From: Clostridiales bacterium
GTDB taxonomy: Bacteria; Bacillota; Clostridia; Saccharofermentanales; Saccharofermentanaceae
DNA: 34,544 nt
Reading direction: 5' to 3'
NCBI GenBank assembly: GCA_017615755.1
Contig: JAFZZM010000015.1
Location: forward strand, 1 to 34,544
Shown here in pieces: positions 14,257 through 22,983 of the stretch. How positions within the stretch are numbered: the stretch's first letter is position 1; every line of letters starts with the position of its first letter. Under the pieces are notes generated by a model. The model was not told the origin of the DNA. It searched no databases and saw only the letters and a program-made list of their open reading frames with translations. The position numbers and the translations under genes were made by a program.

Positions 14257-14911
14257 GAAGGATGCCTCCTTCCATATGGAGGATCCGGTCATAGCCTTTC
14301 AGGTATTCCACCTGATGCGTGACGTGCACGATCGTGATCGGCGATGCCGTGAATGCATCCAGAGAAGCCATGACAGAAGTTGCGGTTGCAGGATCAAGCG
14401 CGGCGGTGGGCTCGTCAAGAAGAAGGAGAGGGGCATCCTTGCACATGGCGCGGGCAATGGCGATACGCTGCGCCTGTCCGCCGGAGAGTTCATCGGCACG
14501 GTCGCCGAGGTATGTGTGCATCCCTTGCGGAAGCGAGTCGACCCACTCGAGAAGACTGGCCTTCTCCAGGACCTCTCTAACATGTTTTTCATCATAGTCG
14601 TGTCCCATCGTAATGTTCTCGAAGATCGTCATGGGCAAGAGCATCGAAGACTGCATCACGACCGAAATTTTCTTACGGATCTCCGAGGGAGTTTTCTCTC
14701 CGCAAATGGTGGCGGTTCCCGAAGAAGGAGCGATAAGACCAGCCATGATCTTAAGCAGTGTACTCTTGCCGCAGCCGCTTTCACCGACGATACCGACGCG
14801 TTCTCCCTGGGTGATCGAGAGCGAAATGTCACTTAAGACGGGCTTTTCCCCGTAGCTGTAGGAAACCTTGGAAAAGTCTGCAATTATGGACTTTGTAACA
14901 TTGTTACACAT
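14249..14911 (-). CDS. Stand-alone ABC transporter ATPase
   Basis: A 220-residue nucleotide-binding protein. It shows Walker A GESGCGKST (about residues 43-51), Q-loop MQSSMLLP, signature LSGGQAQRIAIARA, Walker B LLLLDEPTAALDP and a switch histidine in HVTHQ. It resembles the C-terminal half of lipid-A-type exporters but is a separate polypeptide between two membrane proteins, so one ATPase probably serves as a homodimer. AAGGAGG precedes the ATG. The first codons (MCNNVT) are covered by the palindrome TGTAACATTGTTACA, which also occurs within cadA. Confidence 0.93.
   Translation of the reverse strand: MCNNVTKSIIADFSKVSYSYGEKPVLSDISLSITQGERVGIVGESGCGKSTLLKIMAGLIAPSSGTATICGEKTPSEIRKKISVVMQSSMLLPMTIFENITMGHDYDEKHVREVLEKASLLEWVDSLPQGMHTYLGDRADELSGGQAQRIAIARAMCKDAPLLLLDEPTAALDPATATSVMASLDAFTASPITIVHVTHQVEYLKGYDRILHMEGGILHV
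14894..14908. other. 15-bp palindrome TGTAACATTGTTACA at the start of the ABC ATPase gene
   Basis: Second copy of the dyad found at 894-908. It begins one codon inside the frame and could be a repressor operator or a translational element. The codons it covers lie outside the conserved ATPase fold. Confidence 0.5.
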
Positions 14912-14939
14912 TCTTTCTTCCTCCTTTTACGTCGGACTT

Positions 14940-15857
14940 CTATGCTATATCGATCCGTGAAAGGTTCGATGTGAAGGTCCGAAAACGAGCGATGAAAATC
15001 GGGGTGTTCATGAGAAAACCGGTCACGCTGGATTGCAGATGTAAAAACACGACCAGTTCTCCGAGAGTCAGATTTCCGGATACGACCATGTAGCCGCCGA
15101 CCAGGAAAAGAAACAGCAGCGGCACCTGGGAAAGAAGTCCCGAAATGGAATTCAGTACCGCGTAGAGCCGGTCATCTTTTCGGATACACTTTCCCCAGGC
15201 ATCGAGTTCTTCTTCGTATTTTTCTTCGACAAAAGCACCCGCCTCATATACGGAGATGATGGGGTGGTTCTGTACGACGCCGAATGCGGTTTTATTCATC
15301 CGGCTCTTGACCTGAAGAGTTGCTTTTGCAATCTTTGCGAGCTTTGATCCGGAAAGAGAAACATAGATCAGGATCAGAAGTGTTGGGATGAGGATCGCGA
15401 TCGTCAGGATCAAGTTTTCGATCAGAAGAAAGATCAGGACCGCAATACTGGTAATGACCATGCTGACATTGGAAAAGAAAGCATTACTCAGGAAATCGGT
15501 TGTGGAGGCAAGTTCGCCCTGGATGACAGACATCGCTTTATCGGCGGAGAGATCCGGAGAAGTAGTATTTCGGACAAGATACCGCATATATCCCATGCGA
15601 AGACTGTGTGAAGCTTTCTCGGAGGTATAGTTTCCAACCATGTGGCTGAGATAGTTCAGCGAGGCGAAGCCGAGGATCAGGAGAAAAAGAAGCACGACAA
15701 GAGAAGGCAGGACTGTCTCTTTCTCGACAATGCGGTCTACCAGGATCCCGATCACATGCGTATAGAAAAGCTGGGCGCCAATTGCCGCAAAAGAAACGAT
15801 AAGGGAGAAGATCACCCACCCACGGTTTTCGTTCAAGATCTTTTTCAGTACCTTCAT
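14940..15857 (-). CDS. ABC exporter membrane-domain protein (no ATPase domain), first
   Basis: A 305-residue membrane protein with the six-helix arrangement of ABC exporters: helix 1 near residues 14-38, helix 2 near 48-75, a pair near 130-175, and a pair near 235-290. It stops at FTSNLSRIDIA, the usual hinge between membrane and ATPase domains. The fusion partner is encoded 28 bases downstream as a separate gene. AAAGGAGCG precedes the ATG. First gene of the operon, read from a promoter of MerR-controlled type. The substrate is unknown; MerR-linked exporters often handle drugs or antimicrobial peptides. Confidence 0.88.
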   Translation of the reverse strand: MKVLKKILNENRGWVIFSLIVSFAAIGAQLFYTHVIGILVDRIVEKETVLPSLVVLLFLLILGFASLNYLSHMVGNYTSEKASHSLRMGYMRYLVRNTTSPDLSADKAMSVIQGELASTTDFLSNAFFSNVSMVITSIAVLIFLLIENLILTIAILIPTLLILIYVSLSGSKLAKIAKATLQVKSRMNKTAFGVVQNHPIISVYEAGAFVEEKYEEELDAWGKCIRKDDRLYAVLNSISGLLSQVPLLFLFLVGGYMVVSGNLTLGELVVFLHLQSSVTGFLMNTPIFIARFRTFTSNLSRIDIA

Positions 15858-15887
15858 GGAAACGCTCCTTTCTTTGCTTTTGATTCA

Positions 15888-15918
15888 AGCGTAAACCTTG
15901 TCCCAAGGACAAAGTCAA
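15888..15918 (-). promoter_or_regulatory. MerR-type promoter of the split ABC exporter operon
   Basis: On the minus strand, TTGACT (rc of 15913-15918) and TACGCT (rc of 15888-15893) are separated by 19 bp. The spacer is filled by a near-perfect dyad, CTTTGTCC-TTG-GGACAAGG (15896-15914). An overlong 19-20 bp spacer with a central dyad is the hallmark of promoters that MerR proteins activate by twisting DNA. The merR gene at 12803-13297 is the obvious candidate regulator. Confidence 0.8.
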
Positions 15919-16007
15919 GAGGGATTTCCAAGCGGGCAATGTCTCCCTGTATATTGACCCACACTTTTGCGCACAATGTATGTGTGCACAAGTGCTTTTC
16001 GAGAAGA

Positions 16008-16309
16008 GTCGGATAAAAACAATTCTTTCGATTTCTTATCCGTCGAAAATCGGTGCTTCTGTCCGATAAATCTGCAAGTATTGAAATTCTATCGGTCGTT
16101 TTTCGGATGCCTAGGCGCATAAGTTTTCCATTTCGGATTTTCTATCGGTCAATCGTTTGCCTTTTCGTCCCATAGAATTTTCAGTAATGGAATATTATCG
16201 GTCATCGTTCGAAATTATAGGCCCATATATTCTTCAATATTGAAATTCTATAGGCCATCGTTCAATAATATAGGCATATATGATCTACATAAACACATAA
16301 TTATCTGTC
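16008..16309. repeat. Palindromic array B: six dyad units on an exact 53-bp pitch
   Basis: Units start at 16008, 16061, 16114, 16167, 16220 and 16273, and each is 37 bp long with a 16-bp spacer. Arms drift along the array, from GTCGGATA/TATCCGTC through GTCCGATA/TATCGGTC to GGCCCATA/TATAGGCC. The fourth arm position keeps pairing in five of six units with three different bases. Inner sequence is related to array A (ATAGAAT...ATTCTAT). It lies between the ABC operon promoter and the trpE promoter. An AAGTGCTTTT 10-mer ends eight bases before unit 1. Confidence 0.92.
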
Positions 16310-16378
16310 ATCGTTCACTTTTCCATATTCGGGAAAGCGACTAACTTTATGAGTAATACGGAGTTACAAACGCCCCTA

Positions 16379-16407
16379 TTTACAAGCGCCCGTGTAAGTG
16401 GTATGAT
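16379..16407 (+). promoter_or_regulatory. Promoter of the trpEGDC operon
   Basis: TTTACA and TATGAT are separated by exactly 17 bp. The same -35, -10 and surrounding bases recur before the second T-box (23493-23521). Transcription should start near 16414. Confidence 0.85.
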
Positions 16408-16413
16408 TCTGCT

Positions 16414-16733
16414 AAATAAGTGAAACCGTTGACGCGGAGATAACGGTGATGATGCTCATACAGAGAGCCGGCGAGGCTGAGAATCCGGCAGAAAACAAGT
16501 CATCAAATGGACCGCTGAGGGTGCAGTCAAATGCGTAAGTCGCAAAGTATTCTGCAACGTGAGGGCATACGTTACTTGCCGGGGATATGATGGTATCTCG
16601 CTAAAGAAGTGCTTCTTATAAAGAAACAAAAGGAAGTTCCTAAAGTTTCAGGAAGAAGAATCAAGGTGGCACCGCGGATTTGGAATTCGTCCTTGACAGA
16701 TAAGTGCAAGACATTATCTGCCAAGGATTTTTT
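16414..16733 (+). promoter_or_regulatory. Trp-specific T-box riboswitch upstream of trpE
   Basis: The leader contains a stem I with specifier codon TGG (16508-16510, in AAATGGACCGCTGAG) and an AGTA-containing distal loop (near 16548). The conserved T-box AAGGTGGCACCGCG lies at 16663-16676, and a terminator pairs CCTTG...CAAGG ahead of TTTTTT (16691-16733). Uncharged tRNA-Trp should pair with TGG and the T-box bulge and favour antitermination. Compared with the second leader, it has about 40 extra bases between stem I and the T-box, forming extra small hairpins that include an AAGTGCTTCT variant. Confidence 0.93.
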
Positions 16734-16768
16734 GTACCCTGCAGAAACGTGTTTTGGACGAAAGACCG

Positions 16769-16797
16769 TTTCCGGCAGGGTCATTTTCTGCCGGAAA
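16769..16797 (+). promoter_or_regulatory. Second hairpin in the trpE leader
   Basis: TTTCCGGCAG pairs perfectly with CTGCCGGAAA around nine bases, between the T-box terminator and the trpE start, with no T-run. It may stabilise the mRNA or affect translation start. A three-codon frame, ATG AAA CCA TGA (16819-16830), overlaps the trpE ATG. Confidence 0.5.
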
Positions 16798-16826
16798 GAG
16801 AATGCAGAAAGGCAGGAAATGAAACC

Positions 16827-18305
16827 ATGAAACTACGACCAACCCGTCAGGAAGTGGACGAGATCAGAAGAAGCGGTGAGTATAAGTGCGTACCGCTTTC
16901 GACATCGATCCTTTCCGATATCAAGACGCCGATCGAAGTGCTGCGGATCCTGAAAAACGTATCCCGTCACTGTTACCTTCTGGAGTCGGTGGAGAACAGT
17001 GAGAAGTGGGGAAGATACACGTTCCTCGGTTTTGATCCGAAGATGGAGATCACCTGTGTGGACGGCAAGATGAAGGTCGGCGATCTTACCTTCGATGTCA
17101 CACATCCGGGTACATACTTGCGCCAGATCTTAAGCGAATACAAGAGCCCCAGACTTCCTTATCTTCCGACATTTACCGGCGGTCTGGTAGGTTATTTTTC
17201 TTACGACTATATCAAGTACGCCGAGCCGAGCCTCAAGCTCGATGCCAAGGACAGCGAAAGTTTTAAAGACGTCGATCTGATGCTTTTTGACAAGGTCATT
17301 GCTTTCGATAATCTCATGCAGAAGATCATCCTCATCGTGAACGTCAAGATCGATGATTCCGATGAGAATGTGGAAAAAGAACTCAACCGTGGTGAGCGAG
17401 AACTTTCGGAACTGCGTGACCTGATATTGAACGGCAAGCCGGCTGAGGAAGTACCGGGCAAACTCAAAGGCGAGATGCAAGCGCTTTTCAATAAGGAAGA
17501 GTATTGCGAGATGGTACAGAAAGCCAGACATCACATCAAGGAAGGCGATATCTTCCAGATCGTGCTGAGCAACCGTCTCGAGGGCGAATTCGAAGGAAGC
17601 CTTCTGAACGTGTACCGTGTGCTTCGTACCGTAAATCCGTCGCCGTATATGTTCTACTTCTCCGGCACGGATGTGGAAGTTGCCGGTGCGTCTCCGGAAA
17701 CACTCGTGAAACTGGATAACGGCACGGCATACACATTCCCGCTGGCCGGCACGAGAAAGCGCGGCGCGACCGAGGAAGAGGACAAGGCACTTGAGGAAGA
17801 ACTCCTTGCCGATCCGAAGGAACTGGCAGAGCACAACATGCTGGTCGACCTCGGCAGAAACGATATCGGCAAGATCGCCAAGTTCGGTTCGGTCAAGGTC
17901 GATAAGTACCACGAGATCGAGCGTTTCTCCCACGTCATGCATATCGGTTCCACGGTAAAAGGTGAGATCCGTGATGACATGGATGCCATCGATGCGATCG
18001 ACGCGATCCTTCCGGCCGGTACACTTTCCGGCGCACCAAAGATCCGTGCATGTGAGCTGATCAACGAACTCGAAAATAACAAGCGTGGTATCTACGGTGG
18101 CGCGATCGGTTACATCGATTTCACCGGTAACCTCGATACCTGCATCGCGATCCGTATCGCGTTCAAAAAAGGCAACAAGGTCTTCGTAAGATCCGGCGCC
18201 GGCATCGTGTACGATTCCGTACCGGAAAACGAATATCAGGAGTGCATCAATAAAGCCGCGGCGGTGGTCAAGGCCATCGAACTGGCAGAGGAGGTGGACA
18301 GATGA
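16827..18305 (+). CDS. trpE: Anthranilate synthase component I
   Basis: Makes anthranilate from chorismate with ammonia supplied by TrpG; first committed step to tryptophan. The 492-residue length is normal. The N-terminal regulatory region includes CYLLESVENSEKWGRYTFLG, the Trp feedback-binding LLES motif. The chorismate-binding core has PLAGTRKRGATEEEDKALE, MLVDLGRNDIGKIAKFGSVK, GTLSGAPKIRACELI and YGGAIGYIDFTGNLDTCIAI. An upstream in-frame extension from 16704 runs through the T-box terminator and is rejected; the ATG at 16827 follows a GGCAGGA site. It overlaps trpG by four bases. Confidence 0.96.
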   Translation: MKLRPTRQEVDEIRRSGEYKCVPLSTSILSDIKTPIEVLRILKNVSRHCYLLESVENSEKWGRYTFLGFDPKMEITCVDGKMKVGDLTFDVTHPGTYLRQILSEYKSPRLPYLPTFTGGLVGYFSYDYIKYAEPSLKLDAKDSESFKDVDLMLFDKVIAFDNLMQKIILIVNVKIDDSDENVEKELNRGERELSELRDLILNGKPAEEVPGKLKGEMQALFNKEEYCEMVQKARHHIKEGDIFQIVLSNRLEGEFEGSLLNVYRVLRTVNPSPYMFYFSGTDVEVAGASPETLVKLDNGTAYTFPLAGTRKRGATEEEDKALEEELLADPKELAEHNMLVDLGRNDIGKIAKFGSVKVDKYHEIERFSHVMHIGSTVKGEIRDDMDAIDAIDAILPAGTLSGAPKIRACELINELENNKRGIYGGAIGYIDFTGNLDTCIAIRIAFKKGNKVFVRSGAGIVYDSVPENEYQECINKAAAVVKAIELAEEVDR

Positions 18306-18880
18306 TCCTTCTTATCGACAACTACGACAGTTTTTCCTATAACCTGTTCCAGCTCGTCGGCACGATCAACCCGGACATCAAGGTGATCCGTAACAACGAA
18401 CTGACTGTGGAGCAGATCGATGAATTGAATCCGGAGAGCATCATCCTTTCTCCGGGCCCGGGACGTCCGGCCGACGCAGGCGTCTGCATCGAGGTGGTCA
18501 AGAAGCTCGGCGGCAAGTATCCTATCCTGGGCGTGTGCCTCGGCCATCAGTCCATCTGTGAGGCCTACGGTGCGACCGTTTCCTATGCAAAAGAACTCAT
18601 GCACGGTAAACAGTCGAAAGTCCGGTTGGACACGGCGTCAGTGCTTTTTACAGGGCTTAATGAAGAAGTGGAAGTGGCAAGATACCACTCCCTGGCGGCA
18701 CTTCCGGAAACGATGCCCGAGTGCCTGAAGATCACGGCACAAACCGACGATGGCGAGATCATGGCGGTGGAGCATAATGAATACAGTGTCTATGGTGTGC
18801 AATTCCATCCGGAATCCATCATGACGAAAGACGGATTACAAATGTTGGAAAATTTCATAAAGAGAGGTAACAAAAAATGA
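18302..18880 (+). CDS. trpG: Anthranilate synthase glutamine amidotransferase
   Basis: A 192-residue class I glutamine amidotransferase that supplies ammonia to Trp[19 protein letters not shown] opens the protein, the oxyanion segment is [12 protein letters not shown], the nucleophile cysteine is in [10 protein letters not shown], and the His-Glu pair is in [10 protein letters not shown]. The gene is of TrpG/PabA type, not fused to TrpD as in enteric bacteria. ATGA overlaps at both ends show translational coupling with trpE and trpD. It may also serve 4-amino-4-deoxychorismate synthesis if no separate pabA exists. Confidence 0.96.
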   Translation: MILLIDNYDSFSYNLFQLVGTINPDIKVIRNNELTVEQIDELNPESIILSPGPGRPADAGVCIEVVKKLGGKYPILGVCLGHQSICEAYGATVSYAKELMHGKQSKVRLDTASVLFTGLNEEVEVARYHSLAALPETMPECLKITAQTDDGEIMAVEHNEYSVYGVQFHPESIMTKDGLQMLENFIKRGNKK

Positions 18881-19899
18881 TCAAAGAAGGCATTATCAAA
18901 ATCGTAAACAAAGAAGACCTGACCTATGATGAGGCATACACCGTCATGAACGAGATCATGAGCGGACAGACCTCTGCTACACAGAACGCCGCTTTTCTGG
19001 CTGCCCTCTCTACAAAGAGTGCCAGAGCCGAGACCATCGATGAGATCTCCGGCTGTGCTGCTGCGATGAGAAGCAAGGCGACAAAAGCACCGCATCCGGG
19101 CATGGAGGTGCTCGAGATCGTGGGTACCGGCGGTGACGGCGCACAGAGCTTCAACATTTCCACTACATCCGCTTTCGTTATTGCCGCTTCCGGCATCAAG
19201 GTTGCCAAGCACGGTAACCGCGCAGCTTCTTCCAAGTCCGGTACGGCAGACTGCCTCGAGGCACTCGGTGCGAACATTTCCATCGAACCGGAGAATGTAG
19301 CCGGTCTTCTCGAGAAGAGCGGATTCGCTTTCCTGTTTGCCCAGAAGTACCACAGCGCCATGAAGTATGTCGGACCGATCCGTAAAGAACTTGGTTTCCG
19401 TACCGTGTTCAACATCCTTGGTCCTTTGACGAACCCGGCTTCTCCGGAATACTTCCTGCTGGGTGTTTATGACGGATATCTGGTAGATACCGTTGCCCGC
19501 GTTCTGAAGAACCTCGGTGTAAGAAGAGCGCTCGTTGTTTACGGTATGGACAAGCTCGATGAGATCTCCATGTCTTCCGAGACATTGGTCTGCGAACTTA
19601 ACGAAGGCCAGTTCTCCAGCTACGCGATCCGTCCGGAGGATTTCGGATTCGAGCGTTGCAAGAAGGCAGACCTCGTCGGTGGTACACCGGAGGAAAATGC
19701 ACAGATCACGAAGGACATCCTGTCCGGAAAGATCCAGGGGCCGAAGAGAAATGCGGTCCTCATGAATGCCGGCGCGGCGATCTATATCGGCGGCGGTGCT
19801 TCCTCTATTGCCGAGGGCGTAAAGAAGGCTGCCGAGCTGATCGACAGCGGGGCCGCATACAAAACTATGGAAAAGTTCATTGAAGAGTCGAATAAATGA
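18877..19899 (+). CDS. trpD: Anthranilate phosphoribosyltransferase
   Basis: Joins anthranilate to phosphoribosyl pyrophosphate. The 340 residues include the PRPP-binding [14 protein letters not shown], the [21 protein letters not shown] segment, and [36 protein letters not shown], all diagnostic of TrpD. The start overlaps the trpG stop (ATGA), and the stop overlaps trpC in the same way. Confidence 0.96.
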   Translation: MIKEGIIKIVNKEDLTYDEAYTVMNEIMSGQTSATQNAAFLAALSTKSARAETIDEISGCAAAMRSKATKAPHPGMEVLEIVGTGGDGAQSFNISTTSAFVIAASGIKVAKHGNRAASSKSGTADCLEALGANISIEPENVAGLLEKSGFAFLFAQKYHSAMKYVGPIRKELGFRTVFNILGPLTNPASPEYFLLGVYDGYLVDTVARVLKNLGVRRALVVYGMDKLDEISMSSETLVCELNEGQFSSYAIRPEDFGFERCKKADLVGGTPEENAQITKDILSGKIQGPKRNAVLMNAGAAIYIGGGASSIAEGVKKAAELIDSGAAYKTMEKFIEESNK

Positions 19900-20702
19900 G
19901 TACGATATTAGATACAATTGCAGAAGCTACAAAAGAACGTGTCCGCAAGGCAAAACTCCTGGTGCCGGCCGAGAGTCTGCGTGAGCAGGCTTTCGCCCTG
20001 GCCGCCGGCGAGTCCTTCGCGGAAGGGGACATCCTTCCTTTTGAGGCGGCACTTCGGAAAGAGGGCATCTCCTTGATCTGCGAGTGCAAGAAGGCATCGC
20101 CTTCGAAGGGCATCATCGCAGAAGATTTCCCTTATCTTCAGATCGCCAAAGAATACGAGAAAGCCGGTGCTTCGGCGATCTCGGTCTTGACCGAACCGCA
20201 GTGGTTCCTGGGTGACCTTTCCTATCTTTCAGAGATTGCGAAGGAGGTGTCGATCCCCTGCCTTAGAAAAGATTTCACCGTGGATGAGTACATGATCTAC
20301 GAGGCGAAAATTGCCGGTGCTTCGGCAGTCCTCCTGATCTGCTCGATCCTGAGTCAGGAAGAACTGAACAGATATCACGCGCTCTGCGACGAACTGCATC
20401 TTTCCGCATTAGTCGAAGCCCATGACGAAAGTGAAGTCGATATGGCTCTTGCCGCCGGTGCACGGATCATCGGTGTTAATAACCGAGACCTCAAAAATTT
20501 CCACGTGGATCCATCCAACTGCCTTCGCCTGCGCAAGCGCATCCCGGACGGCGTAATCTTCGTTGCTGAGAGCGGTGTGCACACAAGAGAAGATGTGGCT
20601 GTTCTTGAAAAAGAAAACGTCAATGCTATCCTGATTGGTGAAGCAATTATGAAAAGTTGTGAAAAATCCACTTTTGTCAAGAATCTTCTCGGACAGCTAT
20701 GA
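19896..20702 (+). CDS. trpC: Indole-3-glycerol-phosphate synthase
   Basis: Closes the indole ring from CdRP; 268 residues, a single-domain (beta/alpha)8 barrel not fused to TrpF. Diagnostic segments are [18 protein letters not shown] with the catalytic lysines, [39 protein letters not shown] and [12 protein letters not shown]. It overlaps trpD by four bases and ends the first Trp operon. A promoter-like sequence for the following surface protein lies in its last codons. Confidence 0.96.
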   Translation: MSTILDTIAEATKERVRKAKLLVPAESLREQAFALAAGESFAEGDILPFEAALRKEGISLICECKKASPSKGIIAEDFPYLQIAKEYEKAGASAISVLTEPQWFLGDLSYLSEIAKEVSIPCLRKDFTVDEYMIYEAKIAGASAVLLICSILSQEELNRYHALCDELHLSALVEAHDESEVDMALAAGARIIGVNNRDLKNFHVDPSNCLRLRKRIPDGVIFVAESGVHTREDVAVLEKENVNAILIGEAIMKSCEKSTFVKNLLGQL

Positions 20703-20762
20703 TATAATGTCTCCACACCACATGACAAGAAAATTTAAAGAAAGAAGGAGAGTGGAGACATT
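20674..20762 (+). promoter_or_regulatory. Promoter and RBS-enclosing inverted repeat of the surface protein gene
   Basis: TTGTCA (20674-20679) and TATGAT (20698-20703) are 18 bp apart; an overlapping TATAAT follows at 20703-20708. An 11-bp perfect inverted repeat, AATGTCTCCAC (20706-20716) and GTGGAGACATT (20752-20762), encloses the AAGAAGGAG site and touches the ATG. Read-through RNA from trp would form the full stem; RNA started at the local promoter would form only part of it. Confidence 0.65.
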
Positions 20763-22976
20763 ATGAGAGAAAAACGGAGCAAACTAGTGAGCATCCTGTT
20801 AGCAGTGATGCTCATTTTTTCCGGCTTGACTTTGACACGGCAGCCGGTGCGCGCGGAAGAGACACAACCACAATTACCAGCGCCGCAGAACCTTTCCTGG
20901 ACCGGATACTTTGCGGTATGGGAGGCAGTCCCGAATGCCACTTCATACACTTTATATCTGGTAGAGGACGGCAAAACGATTAAAACTTTCGCTCCTGTAT
21001 TCGAGACAAGTTTTTTCCTGTATGACTGGATGACGTTAGGCTCGCATGAGTATTCGTTCCAGGTGGTTGCTTTAGGACCCGGCCACGAAGAAAGTGAATG
21101 TGCGATCAGTCCGGAATTATCGGTCGATAAGATACTTCCGCAGATGACAGGTGTCACATATGATGAAGACACGGAAATCCTTGCGTGGGAGGCGTTTCCC
21201 GGTGCGGATTATTATTATGTAACGTTCGATTCGACAGATGGCCGTACCGGAACGTCATTGGGAGTACATGGAGGACACTCGGCAGATCTGAATCTCACAT
21301 GCAGGATCGTCTGCATGCCGAATGGCATCTATGAAGTCAATGTCTATGCATACGGCGTGGATCCTCTTGGCTTCGGCTCGTACATGATATCTTCCCCTTA
21401 TACTTTTGAGTATAAATATGTATCAAAAGATTCTCCTGCAAAAAAGCCGACAAATCTCAGATGGGACGGCACCGTAGCGAAGTGGGATTGTCCTGAATCA
21501 AAACGGTTCCTCGTTAATCTTTTTGAAGGGGATACGATAATCCATTCCTTCGTGAATCATTACGACAATGAACTGGATATGAGTGGATATTTACTGGAAG
21601 GCGAACATACTTATCACTTTGAGGTGTCAAGCATTGAAGATAATTGTGCCGGAAGTGAGTGGGCAGTCAGTCCGAATCTGACATATACGAAAGCGTTGCC
21701 GAATATCAAAGGCGTGACTATCTCTTCTGAAGGTATTCTGAGCTGGGATGAATTCCCTGCAGAGGTTTTTGAATTCACGGTGGGTACTTTATCCGGATGG
21801 GTGAGTGGCACCAGTGTGGATCTTCTGGATCTCTGCTGGAAGAATCAATTTGAAGAAGGATCATACGAGGTGACACTTTGCGCATTTGACAGTAAAGATC
21901 CCGAAAAGAGAGAACAGCTTTCCGAAACATGGACCGGAACATATGACTTTAAGACAGATAAGCCGGAGCCGACAAGAACGCCGACGATCATTCCGACAGT
22001 GACACCGACACCTGTTCCTGGTGAACCGACTTCTGTTCCAGGCGAGCCGACTCCCGTTGAGCCGACAACAGCACCGGGTCAGCCGACACCGGTAGAACCG
22101 ACGACAAAGCCTGGACAGCCGACACCGGTCGAGCCGACAACCAAGCCTGTTGAGCCGACGACAAAACCGGGTCAGCCGTCACCGACTACTGCTCCGGTAA
22201 CCCCAGTACCGGGAGATCCGGACAAGGATCCGTCTTTTGAGGATTTTGTCGAGAGACTCTATGTCGTTGCACTGGATCGTGCTTCGGATCCTTCAGGAAA
22301 AGAATTCTGGGTAGAAAAAGTTGAAAACGGTGAATACAACGGAGCAGACTGTGCTAGATTCTTCCTGCTTGATGCACCGGAGTTTATGCAACGAAAACTC
22401 AATAACAACAAGTTCCTTGAAGTCTTGTACCATACTTTCTACGATCGTGATTCGGATGCAAATGGTAAAGCATACTGGCTGGGCCGTCTGAATGAAGGTA
22501 TCTCGCGCCGCGATGTAGTGAATGCCTTTATCGAATCCACCGAGTGGTGCAATGTCTGCGCAACGTATGGAGTCAAGTCCGGCGCGCTCTACCATAAGGC
22601 TGAGTTCGCTTCTAAGAATGCGATCAACTTTGCGACCCGCCTCTACACATGCTGCCTCGGAAGAGAACCGGAGCAAGGTGGATTGAAGTACTGGTCATTA
22701 GCTCTGACTAACCTCGAACAGACGGGCTGCTCCGCTGCGAAGAACTTCTTCACCAGCGCTGAGTTTATCGGCTTCAAGTTGAATAACGATGAGTATGTCA
22801 GAAGACTGTATACGACATTCATGGGCCGTGATCCGGAAGCAAGTGAAGTAGCTTACTGGGTTGGCGAGATCAAGGCAGGCCGTCAGACGAAGGAAAGTGT
22901 TATGGCTTTCTTCGGACAATCTCCGGAGTTCACCAATATCTGTAAGAAGTACGGAATCGATAGAGGTACGATCTGA
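20763..22976 (+). CDS. Secreted surface protein: Fn3-like modules, Pro/Thr linker, DUF4214 repeats
   Basis: A 737-residue exported protein. A signal peptide ends near VRA-EE (residue 32). Residues 37-398 look like two tandem copies of a pair of beta-sandwich modules: NLSWTGYFAVWE and NLRWDGTVAKWD open the copies, and LPQMTGVTYDEDTEILAWE and LPNIKGVTISSEGILSWD open the second modules. A linker rich in PTPVEPTTKPGQ units covers about 400-485. The C-terminus has four DUF4214-type repeats with motifs such as RLYVVALDR and GKEFWVEK. No LPXTG sorting signal or C-terminal anchor helix is seen. The gene interrupts the Trp gene order and has a more A/T-rich codon choice than its neighbours. Function unknown; adhesion or envelope attachment is possible. 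Confidence 0.88.
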   Translation: MREKRSKLVSILLAVMLIFSGLTLTRQPVRAEETQPQLPAPQNLSWTGYFAVWEAVPNATSYTLYLVEDGKTIKTFAPVFETSFFLYDWMTLGSHEYSFQVVALGPGHEESECAISPELSVDKILPQMTGVTYDEDTEILAWEAFPGADYYYVTFDSTDGRTGTSLGVHGGHSADLNLTCRIVCMPNGIYEVNVYAYGVDPLGFGSYMISSPYTFEYKYVSKDSPAKKPTNLRWDGTVAKWDCPESKRFLVNLFEGDTIIHSFVNHYDNELDMSGYLLEGEHTYHFEVSSIEDNCAGSEWAVSPNLTYTKALPNIKGVTISSEGILSWDEFPAEVFEFTVGTLSGWVSGTSVDLLDLCWKNQFEEGSYEVTLCAFDSKDPEKREQLSETWTGTYDFKTDKPEPTRTPTIIPTVTPTPVPGEPTSVPGEPTPVEPTTAPGQPTPVEPTTKPGQPTPVEPTTKPVEPTTKPGQPSPTTAPVTPVPGDPDKDPSFEDFVERLYVVALDRASDPSGKEFWVEKVENGEYNGADCARFFLLDAPEFMQRKLNNNKFLEVLYHTFYDRDSDANGKAYWLGRLNEGISRRDVVNAFIESTEWCNVCATYGVKSGALYHKAEFASKNAINFATRLYTCCLGREPEQGGLKYWSLALTNLEQTGCSAAKNFFTSAEFIGFKLNNDEYVRRLYTTFMGRDPEASEVAYWVGEIKAGRQTKESVMAFFGQSPEFTNICKKYGIDRGTI

Positions 22977-22983
22977 GCAAGGA

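Noticed and set aside
15990..15999. AAGTGCTTTT as a Haemophilus-type uptake signal
   Set aside because: It shares only AAGTGC with the Pasteurellaceae signal AAGTGCGGT and the organism is a Firmicute. A similar role is possible but not by homology.
16704..16826. N-terminal extension of TrpE
   Set aside because: It would translate the T-box terminator hairpin; the homologous region and the ribosome binding site point to 16827.
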